This document shows positions 8,424 through 17,300 of a stretch of DNA of 37,207 nucleotides, one piece after another; within the stretch, counting starts at the first letter, position 1, and every line of letters begins with the position of its first letter. Source of the DNA: a virus. Made by a program: the position numbers and the translations under genes. The notes under the pieces were generated by a model that was not told the origin of the DNA, did not search any database, and was given only the letters and a program-made list of their open reading frames with translations. The DNA lies in IMG/VR virus record IMGVR_UViG_3300034418_007420, positions 1 through 37,207 of that record; one strand, 5' to 3'.

Positions 8424-9086
8424 ATGATTGATAATCCTTTGTCTTATGTTCTTATTAGACCAAATGCGATTAACAAAGAAGGACTACAAGAGCTTATACA
8501 GCACATAGAGTCTTCTTCATCAGAAGATCTTTCTGTTTTTGATGCTCAAGAAACAAATAGAACTGGAAGAACTTCTTGGGCAGTAGATAAAACTACTAGA
8601 GACACACAAATTGTTCCAATGGGGAACTTGTATCCAAAAATTGAAACCCTATTAAGAGAATGTGTAAGTCAAATTATAAATCCATTTTATGATATTGAAG
8701 TGAGTGGTAGTGAAATTCCACAGATACTTTCATATAGTATTGGTGGACACTATAAACCTCATATCGACGGCGAAAGTATTTGGGTAAGTCCAAGAGGAGA
8801 AAAAATTTGGAAGAAGAGTACTGATAGAGACATATCAACTGTATTTTTCTTAAACAATAACTTTGAAGGTGGAGACTTTGTTTTTCCAGATTTAAAGATA
8901 AGAATAAGACCAGAACCTGGAATGATGGTTTGTTTTCCTTCAAATCATCATTATATGCATGGAGTAGAGCCAGTTACAAGAGGAAAAAGATATTCTATAG
9001 TAACTTGGTCTACGATAAAAGGTATTCCTTCTATGAACGATGTTAATAGAGAATTGTCCAAAGAATATTGTGTTAATGTAATATAA
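8424..9086 (+). CDS. Prolyl 4-hydroxylase-like 2OG-Fe(II) oxygenase
   Basis: The 220-residue product carries a full P4H-type catalytic core: SYSIGGHYKPHID with H113-x-D115, an FFLNNNFEGGDFVFP strand pair (141-155), PGMMVCFPSN (165-174), distal H179 in YMHGVEPV, and R189 in GKRYSIVTW for the 2-oxoglutarate carboxylate. The order and spacing match bacterial and phage prolyl hydroxylases. Reaction: Fe(II)/2-oxoglutarate-dependent hydroxylation, possibly of peptidyl proline. It directly follows a propeller gene whose loops contain X-Pro-Gly, the triplet favoured by collagen-type P4Hs, which makes that protein a candidate substrate (inference). An AAGGA lies rather far upstream of the ATG. Confidence 0.88.
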   Translation: MIDNPLSYVLIRPNAINKEGLQELIQHIESSSSEDLSVFDAQETNRTGRTSWAVDKTTRDTQIVPMGNLYPKIETLLRECVSQIINPFYDIEVSGSEIPQILSYSIGGHYKPHIDGESIWVSPRGEKIWKKSTDRDISTVFFLNNNFEGGDFVFPDLKIRIRPEPGMMVCFPSNHHYMHGVEPVTRGKRYSIVTWSTIKGIPSMNDVNRELSKEYCVNVI

Positions 9087-9089
9087 ATA
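9082..9089 (+). promoter_or_regulatory. T4-type late promoter TATAAATA
   Basis: Exact match to the T4 late consensus, overlapping the stop codon of the P4H-like gene and 20 nt before the next ATG. An AGGA precedes that ATG. Confidence 0.6.
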
Positions 9090-9109
9090 TTTAAAAATTT
9101 TTAGGAAAA

Positions 9110-9505
9110 ATGCAGTATATTAAGCACTATTGGATACATACACACTCTGGAACTTATTGTTGTGTAGATAATCCTGTAGAAAAAAGACATCCTGAATCAG
9201 AATTTCCTGGTCTTGATGTAAGAATTTGGTCACACGATCCTGACGGAGTAGATATCTGCATTTCCAAAGTTCCTGATGGAGTTTCAATTTCAGATATCAC
9301 TGATACCGATAGTGGGAAAAAACTGGTACAACAAATCACAGAAGCACAGTTTACCAATATAGAAACTTTGAATTCTGAAGCAAACACTCTTTCTCAAGAA
9401 GCGATGGAGGCAGAATTTTCTGGAGATCAAGATCTTGCGAATGCAAAGAGAGCAGAAGCAAACACTAAAAACTCAGAGTTGCTCGCAGCAATTCATGCTC
9501 TTTAA
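9110..9505 (+). CDS. Hypothetical protein with C-terminal helical region
   Basis: The 131-residue product is not recognised. Its first ~75 residues are mixed (WIHTHSGTYCCVDNP, RIWSHDPDGVDICISKVPDG). Residues ~78-131 are Ala/Glu-rich and likely helical or coiled coil (SEANTLSQEAMEAEFSGD, AKRAEANTKNSELLAAIHAL). It has its own exact late promoter and an AGGA before the ATG, so it is probably expressed late with the structural genes. It lies between two oxygenase genes. It may be a small virion or accessory protein; no function is claimed. Confidence 0.75.
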   Translation: MQYIKHYWIHTHSGTYCCVDNPVEKRHPESEFPGLDVRIWSHDPDGVDICISKVPDGVSISDITDTDSGKKLVQQITEAQFTNIETLNSEANTLSQEAMEAEFSGDQDLANAKRAEANTKNSELLAAIHAL

Positions 9506-9510
9506 TATCT

Positions 9511-9518
9511 CATAAATA
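9511..9518 (+). promoter_or_regulatory. Late-promoter-like CATAAATA
   Basis: One mismatch from TATAAATA, 34 nt upstream of the TTG start of the next oxygenase gene. Confidence 0.45.
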
Positions 9519-9552
9519 CAAAAAAATCATTTCTTTGACGGGAGTTTGAACT

Positions 9553-10188
9553 TTGGCATTTCAATCTATTTGGTATTCTACAGAATTGAATCCAAAAATT
9601 ATAGAAATTATAGAAGAGGATATATCCAACTATTTTGACGAAAAGTTGGAAGATTCTAGAATAGGAGAAGGTGATTATGGAACTCTTGATAAAGAAAAAA
9701 GGAATGCTAGAAATGCCTGGGTCCCAACAAATCATTGGTTGGGTGGATTTGTTTGGCATTATGTACAAAAAGCAAATAGAGAAAACTTTAGATATGATTT
9801 AACTAACATTGATGGTGAGTCTCTTCAATATACTGTATATGGTCAAGGACAACACTATGGTTGGCATAATGACCAGTCCCTAACATCATATTATAAACCA
9901 GTTTCTGGAGGAAATAGGGGACATGGTGTAGATTTATTTCAAGATTTTGTAAATGAAAATTGTGAAAAGGTAAGAAAACTCTCATTTAGTTTATTACTTT
10001 CAGACCCAGATACTTACGAGGGTGGAAATTTACAACTACTTGATGAGTGTGGTAAACCTTATATTGTTCCAAGAAAAAGAGGAACTATCGTACTATTTGA
10101 TTCTAGAACTCAACACAGAGTTCAAAAAGTTAAAAGTGGAGTAAGAAAATCAATTGTTGGTTGGGTAGTTGGTCCAAGGTTTAAGTAA
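9553..10188 (+). CDS. 2OG-Fe(II) oxygenase (PKHD-type)
   Basis: The 211-residue product has no early in-frame ATG; the TTG at 9553 is supported by a GGGAG about 9 nt upstream. Catalytic residues are clear: H105-x-D107 in GQHYGWHNDQS, a SFSLLLSDPDTYEGGNLQL core (144-162), distal H188 in FDSRTQHRV, and R198 in GVRKSIVGWVVGP. This layout matches the PKHD/PiuC-like hydroxylases common in cyanophages. It should hydroxylate a substrate using Fe(II) and 2-oxoglutarate; the substrate is unknown. It is followed 6 nt later by another oxygenase gene. Because it sits in the tail-gene cluster, virion proteins are plausible targets (inference). Confidence 0.87.
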   Translation: MAFQSIWYSTELNPKIIEIIEEDISNYFDEKLEDSRIGEGDYGTLDKEKRNARNAWVPTNHWLGGFVWHYVQKANRENFRYDLTNIDGESLQYTVYGQGQHYGWHNDQSLTSYYKPVSGGNRGHGVDLFQDFVNENCEKVRKLSFSLLLSDPDTYEGGNLQLLDECGKPYIVPRKRGTIVLFDSRTQHRVQKVKSGVRKSIVGWVVGPRFK

Positions 10189-10194
10189 AATATT

Positions 10195-10821
10195 ATGACT
10201 GATCAAAAAGATTTTTTTAATAAGTATGGATATCTTTTGGTAGATAATTTATTCGATCCCAAAATGTTTTTAGAAAAACCACCAAGAGAAAGGGGTCATA
10301 TAAATTATTATGGTAGAGAAGATAGATATTATCATCATGACATAGAACCTCAAGTAAATGGTTCTTTGGCAAGATATAATCACCCAAAGTTTAAATATAT
10401 TCACAGTCAAGTCAGGTTAAAAATACAAAAAATTCTTGGTGAAGATTTATATAACACCTATTACTATGATAGGTTCTATTTTGCTGGGCAAGAATTAAAA
10501 AGACATTCTGATAGAGAGTCTTGCGAAATATCAGTAACTTATCAAATAAGTTCAAACTCATCAAAACCTTGGCCAATATATTTTGAGGATTTGTGCGGAG
10601 ATGATAAGCATTTAAGTTTAAATGATGGACAAGCAGTTATATACAAAGGATGCGAAGTCGATCATTGGAGAAAAAAATTAAAGTCTAGAAATTCACTTCC
10701 CAAAAGAGCATTTAACAAGTTATTTTTTAAAAAAGATGATACATATCACCATCAAATATTTTTTCATTATGTAAGAGTAAATGGACTATTTGCCCACTAT
10801 GCTTATGATACATATAAATAG
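10195..10821 (+). CDS. Putative 2OG-Fe(II) oxygenase of cyanophage type
   Basis: The 208-residue product begins with a helical segment (FFNKYGYLLVDNLF), as phytanoyl/prolyl hydroxylase-like proteins often do. The proposed ligands are H104-x-D106 in LKRHSDRESC, and H157 in EVDHWRKKL. ISVTYQISSNSSKPWPIYF (112-130) fits the core strands, and GQAVIYKG the strand before the distal His. The 2OG-binding Arg is less clear; R159 or R194 are candidates. The C-terminal part (HHQIFFHYVRVNG) is a characteristic ending. It is co-directional with the PKHD-type gene, and its last codons contain an exact late promoter for the next gene. Confidence 0.75.
   Translation: MTDQKDFFNKYGYLLVDNLFDPKMFLEKPPRERGHINYYGREDRYYHHDIEPQVNGSLARYNHPKFKYIHSQVRLKIQKILGEDLYNTYYYDRFYFAGQELKRHSDRESCEISVTYQISSNSSKPWPIYFEDLCGDDKHLSLNDGQAVIYKGCEVDHWRKKLKSRNSLPKRAFNKLFFKKDDTYHHQIFFHYVRVNGLFAHYAYDTYK
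10813..10820 (+). promoter_or_regulatory. T4-type late promoter TATAAATA
   Basis: Exact consensus, only 11 nt before the ATG at 10832. With T4 geometry, transcription would begin about 5-6 nt before the ATG, leaving almost no leader; no Shine-Dalgarno is visible. Confidence 0.6.
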
Positions 10822-10831
10822 TTAAAAAAAG

Positions 10832-11176
10832 ATGGCAGCAACTCCTGTAGTAAACATAATAATTCAGCAGGGGCAGGACTTCAGTGAGATTTTTAGTTCA
10901 ACTGAAACAGATAGTTCTGCTTCAAACTTATCTGGATATCAGGGTCTTTCTTATATAAGAAAACATCCAGAAGCAAAAACATTTGAAAGTTTTTCTGTAG
11001 GTATTACAGGTTTGACTGGAGAAGTTTCTATAGCAATGACATCAGGAAAAACATCCAGTTTAAATCCTGGTAGATATTATTATGATGTTGTTCTAAAATC
11101 TCCTTCAGGTTCTTTGTCAAGACTTGTTGAAGGTATGGCGTTTGTAAATGCTGGAATTACAACAGGAACTCCATAA
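10832..11176 (+). CDS. BppU-like N-terminal-domain virion protein
   Basis: The 114-residue product shows the pattern of the immunoglobulin-like N-terminal domain of phage baseplate proteins: NIIIQQGQDFSEIF (8-21), LSGYQGLSYIRKH (33-45), a middle strand pair with TGEVSIAMT, LNPGRYYYDVVL (72-83), and a closing strand VEGMAFVNAGITT. Here the domain is the whole protein. It probably attaches a fibre to the baseplate or neck. It opens the structural gene run behind an exact late promoter. Assignment is from pattern, so the family name is tentative. Confidence 0.65.
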   Translation: MAATPVVNIIIQQGQDFSEIFSSTETDSSASNLSGYQGLSYIRKHPEAKTFESFSVGITGLTGEVSIAMTSGKTSSLNPGRYYYDVVLKSPSGSLSRLVEGMAFVNAGITTGTP

Positions 11177-11199
11177 GGAAGTAAAATCGCACAATTACA

Positions 11200-11532
11200 A
11201 TGGCAAGAGTTGTAAGGAAAAGTTCTGGTAGTAGAGTTGTAAAAACTTCGACTTCAAAATCATCAGCAGATACTCCAAATGTAAGGTCTACAAGACAACC
11301 ATCTCGTATAAGAGAGATGGGAGACGCTGATTTTGGAACTTTAAATGCTTCAAAAAATGGATATGTAATCACATACGACAGTGCAACTAATGATTTTATG
11401 CTTATATCACCCGATGATGTATTAGTAACATCAACTTCAACTCCAGCACCAGATGAATTTATTGATCAGTTAGAACAACAACTTGATTTGGGAACAATTG
11501 CCACCGGAGACATTGATGGTGGAGGATTCTGA
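11200..11532 (+). CDS. Small structural protein, paralogue of the next gene
   Basis: The 110-residue product has a basic, Ser/Thr-rich N-terminus (RVVRKSSGSRVVKTSTSKSS), then a core GYVITYDSATNDFMLISPDD (54-73) that is paralogous to VLVYDSDTDSFFLESPDK of the next gene, a helix DEFIDQLEQQLDL, and a C-terminus ending IDGGGF. Its stop and the next start overlap (TGATG). The same ending recurs in the 78-residue and 734-residue proteins, suggesting a shared assembly contact. Function is unknown; structural by context. Confidence 0.72.
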   Translation: MARVVRKSSGSRVVKTSTSKSSADTPNVRSTRQPSRIREMGDADFGTLNASKNGYVITYDSATNDFMLISPDDVLVTSTSTPAPDEFIDQLEQQLDLGTIATGDIDGGGF

Positions 11533-11768
11533 TGCCATTAAGGATTAAAGATTTTTTAGATTTTGACAAAAGAGATCTAACTAGCAATAAGGTATTGGTG
11601 TATGATAGCGATACAGATTCTTTCTTTTTAGAATCTCCAGATAAATTATTGTCAGATGCTGTTCCGGATGATCCAGAATCAATTCCAGAAGTATTTGTAG
11701 ATCAAATTGAAAGTCAATTGGATGTAGATAACATGGATTTTGGTGCCATAGATGCAGGAAGATTCTAA
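11532..11768 (+). CDS. Small structural protein, paralogue of the preceding gene
   Basis: The 78-residue product starts MPLRIKDFLDFDKRDL, carries the shared core VLVYDSDTDSFFLESPDK and helix EVFVDQIESQLDV, and ends GAIDAGRF. It lacks the basic N-terminal arm of its 110-residue neighbour. Translational coupling is likely through the one-base overlap. Function is unknown; its position before the fibre gene suggests a virion or tail-assembly role. Confidence 0.72.
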   Translation: MPLRIKDFLDFDKRDLTSNKVLVYDSDTDSFFLESPDKLLSDAVPDDPESIPEVFVDQIESQLDVDNMDFGAIDAGRF

Positions 11769-11795
11769 ATAATATAGATAATATATAAGTAAAAA

Positions 11796-14000
11796 ATGGC
11801 TTCACCCGTAATTCAGCTTAAGAGAGGTGCTCTAGCTAATTTACCAGGTCTCCGAGCAGGTGAACCTGGGTGGACAACAGACGCATTCGACCTATACATA
11901 GGTTTAGATTCTACAACAGGTGGGAATAAAATTGTAGGTTCTCACCGTTTCTGGACAAATAGCACTGCTTCAACTGGAAGTGGTGTTAATCTTGTAGAAG
12001 GAACCAGCAACGGAACTTCATTCATTACCCTTAAGTCTCCAGATAGTCTTGCCGGTATTGTCACATATACTTTCCCCGGAACTGATGGTTCTAATGGAAA
12101 TGTTCTCATTACCGATGGTAATGGGAATCTTTCTTTCTCGGCACCTGCTGCTTCCAGTTTCACTCTTTCTGCAGACACAGGAACTAACGATACTTTCAAT
12201 ACCGGAGAAACATTAACTTTTGCTGGTGGTGAAGGAATTGATACTGCAGTAACCAACAATACTATTACAATTTCTGGTGAAGATGCATCAAGTTCGAACA
12301 AAGGTATTGCTTCTTTCTCAGAAACAACAGATTTTACTGTAACCTCTGGTGATGTAGCACTCGCAGATACAGTTGTTAAGACCGTAACCACAGATAGTGG
12401 TGCTCTGACTCCTTCTTCACATGGATTCAGTGTTCTTGGTGGAGAAGGTTTAGACGTAACTCATACAGGAACCACAATTACGGTTGCTGGTGAAGATGCA
12501 TCAGATACTAATAAGGGTATTGCTTCATTTGTTGCGGCAGACTTTGATGTAGCATCTGGAGCAGTTTCACTTGAGGACACTGTAGTTAAGGCAGTCACAA
12601 CTGACAGCGGTGCTTTAACACCATCTTCACATGGATTTAGCATTCTTGGTGGAGAAGGTTTAGACGTAACTCACACAGGAACTACAATTACGGTTGCTGG
12701 TGAAGATGCTTCTACAACTAACAAAGGTATTGCTCAGTTTAATAGTTCTGATTTTGAAGTATCTTCGGGTGTTGTTGGGATTTCCACACTCTTTATTTCA
12801 ACCATTAGTGTTACTGGTGGTGGAGGAGACATTAGTGGTAGTGGACATTCAATCAACTTTGCTGCTGGAGAGGGTGTAAATATTGGTGCTGCAGGAAGCA
12901 CAATTACTATCTCTGCCGAAGATGCATCTGATAGCAACAAAGGCGTTGCTTCTTTCGATGTTACTGACTTCACAGTAACCTCTGGTGATGTAACAATCAA
13001 CGCTGAGAGAATCCAGGACATTGCTGGAGCAATGGTTACTGGTAACACAGAAACTCTCATTACAGTAACATATCAAGATGCTGATGGCACTATTGACTTT
13101 GAAGTTGATAATGACCTTGCGAATTATAGCAACGCAACTTCAGCGTTCATTACAGCTTCTTCATCGGACACTTTAACCAATAAGACCTTTGATGCTAATG
13201 GAACTGGCAACTCACTTTCAAATGTAGAGGTTGCTGATTTTGCTGCTTCTGCTATCGTAACTGAAGGAGAAGGAATTTCCTCAAATGACAATGATACAAC
13301 TTTACCAACATCAGCAGCAGTAAAGGACTATACTGATACTGCTATTGCTGCTGTAGACTTGACTATTACCACAGCAGGTGACAGTGGATCTGGTTCAGTT
13401 TCAACTTCACAGACACTTACTGTCGCTGGAACTGCAAATGAAGTTGAGACTTCGGCATCAGGTCAAACCGTAACTATCGGTCTTCCTAGTGCTGTAACAG
13501 TTACAACTTCACTGACTACACCAACAGTTCAGGCAACAAACCTGAAGGCAAATGATGGTACAACTTCTATTACCATCACAGATTCTACAGGTGCCGTTGA
13601 GTGTGCTCAAAACTTAACAGTTCAAGGAAACTTAATTGTTAATGGTTCGACCACACAGGTCAATACAACTCAGACAACCATTGAAGACCAACTTCTGGAA
13701 CTGGGTATTGTTGATGGTTCAGCACCTTCTTCAGACCTTAACAAGGACCTTGGTGTTCTGTTCAACTACTATACTTCTTCTGCTAAGAAAGCAGCGATTT
13801 ATTGGGATGACAGCACTTCAAGAATTGCTGTTGCTGATGACGTTTCAGAATCCAGTGGAGTTCTGACTGCTGCTTCATATGCTGCATTTGAAATTGGTTC
13901 ACTTTATGTTAATGACTGTGCCGGTGCTTCTCAAGTTATTTCTTGTAGCGGTAGCACAAGAAGTCTGGAGAATATTTCAATTGATGGCGGATCATTCTGA
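11796..14000 (+). CDS. Tail fibre-like structural protein with internal repeats
   Basis: The 734-residue product starts SPVIQLKRGALANLPGLRAG, GEPGWTTDAFDLYIG: the short N-terminal attachment segment seen in many phage fibres, also present at the start of the 3074-residue protein. Residues ~110-400 hold repeated modules around GGEG-[IL]-D...TITI-[SA]-GEDAS..NKGIASF, and GALTPSSHGFS occurs twice. Later parts have TLTNKTFDANGTGNSLSNVE and a C-terminal half with QGNLIVNGSTTQVNTTQTTI and DQLLELGIV, common in T4-like cyanophage fibres. It ends ISIDGGSF. It uses more C-ending codons than the propeller genes, suggesting a different history. A strong hairpin terminator follows it. Confidence 0.82.
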   Translation: MASPVIQLKRGALANLPGLRAGEPGWTTDAFDLYIGLDSTTGGNKIVGSHRFWTNSTASTGSGVNLVEGTSNGTSFITLKSPDSLAGIVTYTFPGTDGSNGNVLITDGNGNLSFSAPAASSFTLSADTGTNDTFNTGETLTFAGGEGIDTAVTNNTITISGEDASSSNKGIASFSETTDFTVTSGDVALADTVVKTVTTDSGALTPSSHGFSVLGGEGLDVTHTGTTITVAGEDASDTNKGIASFVAADFDVASGAVSLEDTVVKAVTTDSGALTPSSHGFSILGGEGLDVTHTGTTITVAGEDASTTNKGIAQFNSSDFEVSSGVVGISTLFISTISVTGGGGDISGSGHSINFAAGEGVNIGAAGSTITISAEDASDSNKGVASFDVTDFTVTSGDVTINAERIQDIAGAMVTGNTETLITVTYQDADGTIDFEVDNDLANYSNATSAFITASSSDTLTNKTFDANGTGNSLSNVEVADFAASAIVTEGEGISSNDNDTTLPTSAAVKDYTDTAIAAVDLTITTAGDSGSGSVSTSQTLTVAGTANEVETSASGQTVTIGLPSAVTVTTSLTTPTVQATNLKANDGTTSITITDSTGAVECAQNLTVQGNLIVNGSTTQVNTTQTTIEDQLLELGIVDGSAPSSDLNKDLGVLFNYYTSSAKKAAIYWDDSTSRIAVADDVSESSGVLTAASYAAFEIGSLYVNDCAGASQVISCSGSTRSLENISIDGGSF

Positions 14001-14024
14001 TTTTAGTTTAAATAAACTCTAAAT

Positions 14025-14051
14025 AGAGGGGCAAATAGCCCCTCTTTTTTT
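14025..14051 (+). terminator. Rho-independent terminator
   Basis: Perfect 8-bp stem AGAGGGGC / GCCCCTCT (14025-14032 with 14038-14045), loop AAATA, followed by a run of T to 14051. The next ATG starts at 14052, directly after the T-run. Confidence 0.88.
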
Positions 14052-14285
14052 ATGAATGAGCAAGATTTAAAGTATATGGTTTCGACATATCAACAAAAGA
14101 GTTTCGATTTACTATCTCAAGTCATAGCAGCAGAATCAAAGGTTAGACAGTTGTCAGATTTGGTTCAGGCACAAAGTAAACAAATTCAATCGCAAGCAGA
14201 AGAGATTGAAAAGTTAAAGTCTAAAGAATCTACAACTAGAGCAAAAAAGTCAGCGGTAGAAAAGATTTCAGGTGAAGAGTTTTAG
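14052..14285 (+). CDS. Coiled-coil small protein
   Basis: The 77-residue product is predicted all-helical with heptad-like spacing (LLSQVIAAESKVRQLSDLV, QSQAEEIEKLKS), then a Lys-rich tail ending in KISGEEF. No enzymatic motif is present. It has no room for a normal leader because the ATG directly follows the terminator T-run, so translation must rely on read-through transcripts or on signals inside the hairpin. Its place between two fibre genes suggests a fibre or chaperone partner, but this is not demonstrated. Confidence 0.72.
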   Translation: MNEQDLKYMVSTYQQKSFDLLSQVIAAESKVRQLSDLVQAQSKQIQSQAEEIEKLKSKESTTRAKKSAVEKISGEEF

Positions 14286-14293
14286 GATAAATA
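14286..14293 (+). promoter_or_regulatory. Late-promoter-like GATAAATA
   Basis: One mismatch from TATAAATA, immediately after the stop of the coiled-coil gene and 60 nt before the giant fibre gene. Confidence 0.42.
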
Positions 14294-14306
14294 TTTTATA
14301 GTATAA

Positions 14307-14322
14307 CCCAATAAATATTGGG
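14307..14322 (+). other. Small hairpin containing ATAAATA
   Basis: CCCAATAAATATTGGG folds into a 7-bp perfect stem with a two-base loop, followed by ATTTTAGG. It contains AATAAATA, so it may combine a weak terminator with a second late-promoter-like octamer for the giant fibre gene. Confidence 0.4.
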
Positions 14323-14353
14323 ATTTTAGGTAAATACCATCGTCTTTAGTTAA

Positions 14354-17300
14354 ATGGCAAATCCAACAATTAAGTTAAAAAGATCCTCAGTTCAAGGAAA
14401 AATTCCAACAACAGGACAACTTCCTCTGGGTGAGTTAGCTATTAATACTTATGATGGTAAGTTATTTTTAAAGAAAGACGATGGTACAGAAAGTATTGTA
14501 GAAGTTGGAGCAGGAACCGCTAACCAATTAACCACTTCAACTACATTTGGTGGAGATGTTAGTGGAACTTATAATGCAATTGTAGTTGCTAATGATAGTC
14601 ATACACATGACACAAGATACTATACAGAAACAGAATCCGATTCAAGATTCTTAGGTATCAGTGCTAAAGCAGCAGATTCTAATTTACTTGATGGTATTGA
14701 TAGTTCCCAGTTCTTGAGGTCTGATGCTGCAGATTCATTCAGTGGCACACTAACTGGTGCTTTGAGTTCAGGAGGCACCGCAATTGATTTGGCAACAAAT
14801 GACAATTACGCTTCAATGCGCGTAATTAGAAATCAAAATACTGGTGCCTTCGCAGATGGCATGTACATTGGATATGCCAATGGAAATAGTGGTTATACAA
14901 GAATTTTTGGGGGTGGCGCAACAAGTGGCGGCATCACTGTCACAGGAAGTGGAGCAAGTAATGTAACTATTGCAGGAAATGTTGCTTGGAACGCAGGTAA
15001 CGATGGTGCTGGATCAGCGTTGGATGCTGACTTGCTTGACGGTCAACAGGGTTCTTATTACCTTAATTATAATAACTTATCCAACAAACCAACTATTGGT
15101 AATGGAACTTTAACTCTGAATGTTTCTGGAACTGGTTTATCTGGTTCAACATCATTTACGGCAAACCAATCCGGAAATAGTACTTTTACTGTAACTTCTA
15201 ATGCTACATCAGCAAATACAGCTTCAACAATAGTAGCAAGAGATGGTTCCGGTAACTTTAGTGCTGGTGCTATTACCGCAACCTCCGAAAGATTATCAGG
15301 AAATCTTTCTGCTTGGAATACTACAACGCCAGGAACAGGTCTTGGTGGATTACATTTAGGTGCAGCATCTGGAACAAGTAATGTTGGTCCTGCAATTACT
15401 TTCGGCGCAAGAGATATTTCCTCTGGAGGAACCGCACAGGCAGGTATTTACATCAATTCGGATGGTACATATGGAACCAGAATGTACCTTGCAACTTCTG
15501 ATAATTATACAACTGGTTCTAAAGTTGCAATGTCTATCAGTGAATCGGGTATTGTCAATTTTTCAAGAGCAACTCCGACCTCTGGAGGAAACACAATATG
15601 GCACGCAGGTAATGATGGATCAGGTTCAGGACTTGATGCTGACTTACTTGATGGTATTAGTTCTGCCAGTTTCTTAAGATCTGATGCTGCTGATTCGTGG
15701 AGCGGAACACTTTCTTATGGGGCAAGTGATACTCACGGTCTTTCATTCCAAAACGCAACATATTCAGCAAACTCTTTGTATATTGGTGGATGGACAACAG
15801 CGAACACAAATGGCATCTCTAGGATTAGAAATTCTACTGGGAATTTACATATAGATTCTGCCGCAAATGGTTCTTTATACTTAAATCAGTATTCATCTGG
15901 TGGAGTATATGCAAGAGGAAATGTAGTCTGGCACGCAGGTAATGATGGTGCTGGATCTGGTTTAGATGCTGACTTACTTGATGGACAACAGGGTTCTTAT
16001 TACTTAAATTATAGTAATTTTTCCAATACTCCAACTATTGGTAATGGCACTCTAACTTTAAATGTTTCTGGTACAGGTCTTTCTGGTTCTCAGACTTTTA
16101 CTGCAAATCAATCTGGTAATGCTACATTTACTGTAACTTCTAATGCTACTAGTGCAAATACAGCAAGTACTATTGTTGCTCGTGATGCATCAGGTAACTT
16201 TACTGCAGGTACAATTACTGCTGCTTTGAGTGGTAATTCTACAACAGCAACTAATATCAGTGGATATTCGGGAACTTATTGGACTTCTAATAACGATGGT
16301 GCTGGAAGTGGTTTAGATGCTGATTTATTTGATGGACAACAGGGTTCATATTATCAACCTGCTTCAACGGCATTAAAAACATCAACCACATTTGGTGGAG
16401 ATGTCAGTGGAACTTATAATGCTATTGTAGTTGCTAATGATTCTCACCAACACACTCAGATCTACTCTAAAGGGAACTATGTGTGGACATCTAGCACTGC
16501 TCCCAGAAACTTCCCAGATGGCATTTCTTTATCGTTTGTTCAATCATCTAATGGGTGGCAAAGCTACGGGACTGTAGTCAACTTCCATACATACCCCAAC
16601 GATGGCGCAACTGCGCAGTTCTATTTTCCTTATAGCGCCTCGTTTGGAGGAAACTCCATGCAATACCGCCTAGGTCTCTACAACAATGCCGGGTGGACTG
16701 GGTGGAAAACAATTTGGGATAACACTAACGACGGAGCAGGTTCTGGACTTGATGCGGACCTGCTTGATGGTCAACAGGGTTCTTACTATGCGCCTAAAGC
16801 ATCTCCTTCATTTACAGGAACTCCAACAGCACCGACTGCTTCTGCGGGGACAAACACAACTCAACTTGCTACCACTGCATTTGTCTCTACTGCAGTTTCA
16901 AATCTGGTAGATTCGGCACCAGGAACACTTGATACTCTGAATGAGTTAGCTGCTGCTTTAGGTGATGACTCCAACTTTAGCACAACTGTAACTAATTCTA
17001 TCGCCACTAAATTGGCTCTTAGTGGCGGTACAATGACAGGAAACATTGCGTTTTCTGGTGCTCAAACTGTAGACGGTCGAGACCTTTCAGCAGATGGATC
17101 AAAATTAGACGGAATAGCAGCAGGAGCAGAAGTTAATGTTCAGTCTGATTGGAATGCTACTAGCGGTGATGCGTTAATTCTCAACAAACCAACAATCCCC
17201 ACCAATAACAACCAACTGACTAATGGTGCTGGTTATATAACTTCTAGTGGAAGTATTACTGGTAGTGCTGGAACTCTTGATGGTCTTGATAGCACTCAGT

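Noticed and set aside
11942-13060. Minus-strand frames of 60-149 codons opposite the 734-residue fibre
   Set aside because: They are repetitive mirror images of the fibre repeats, without start signals or recognisable domains.
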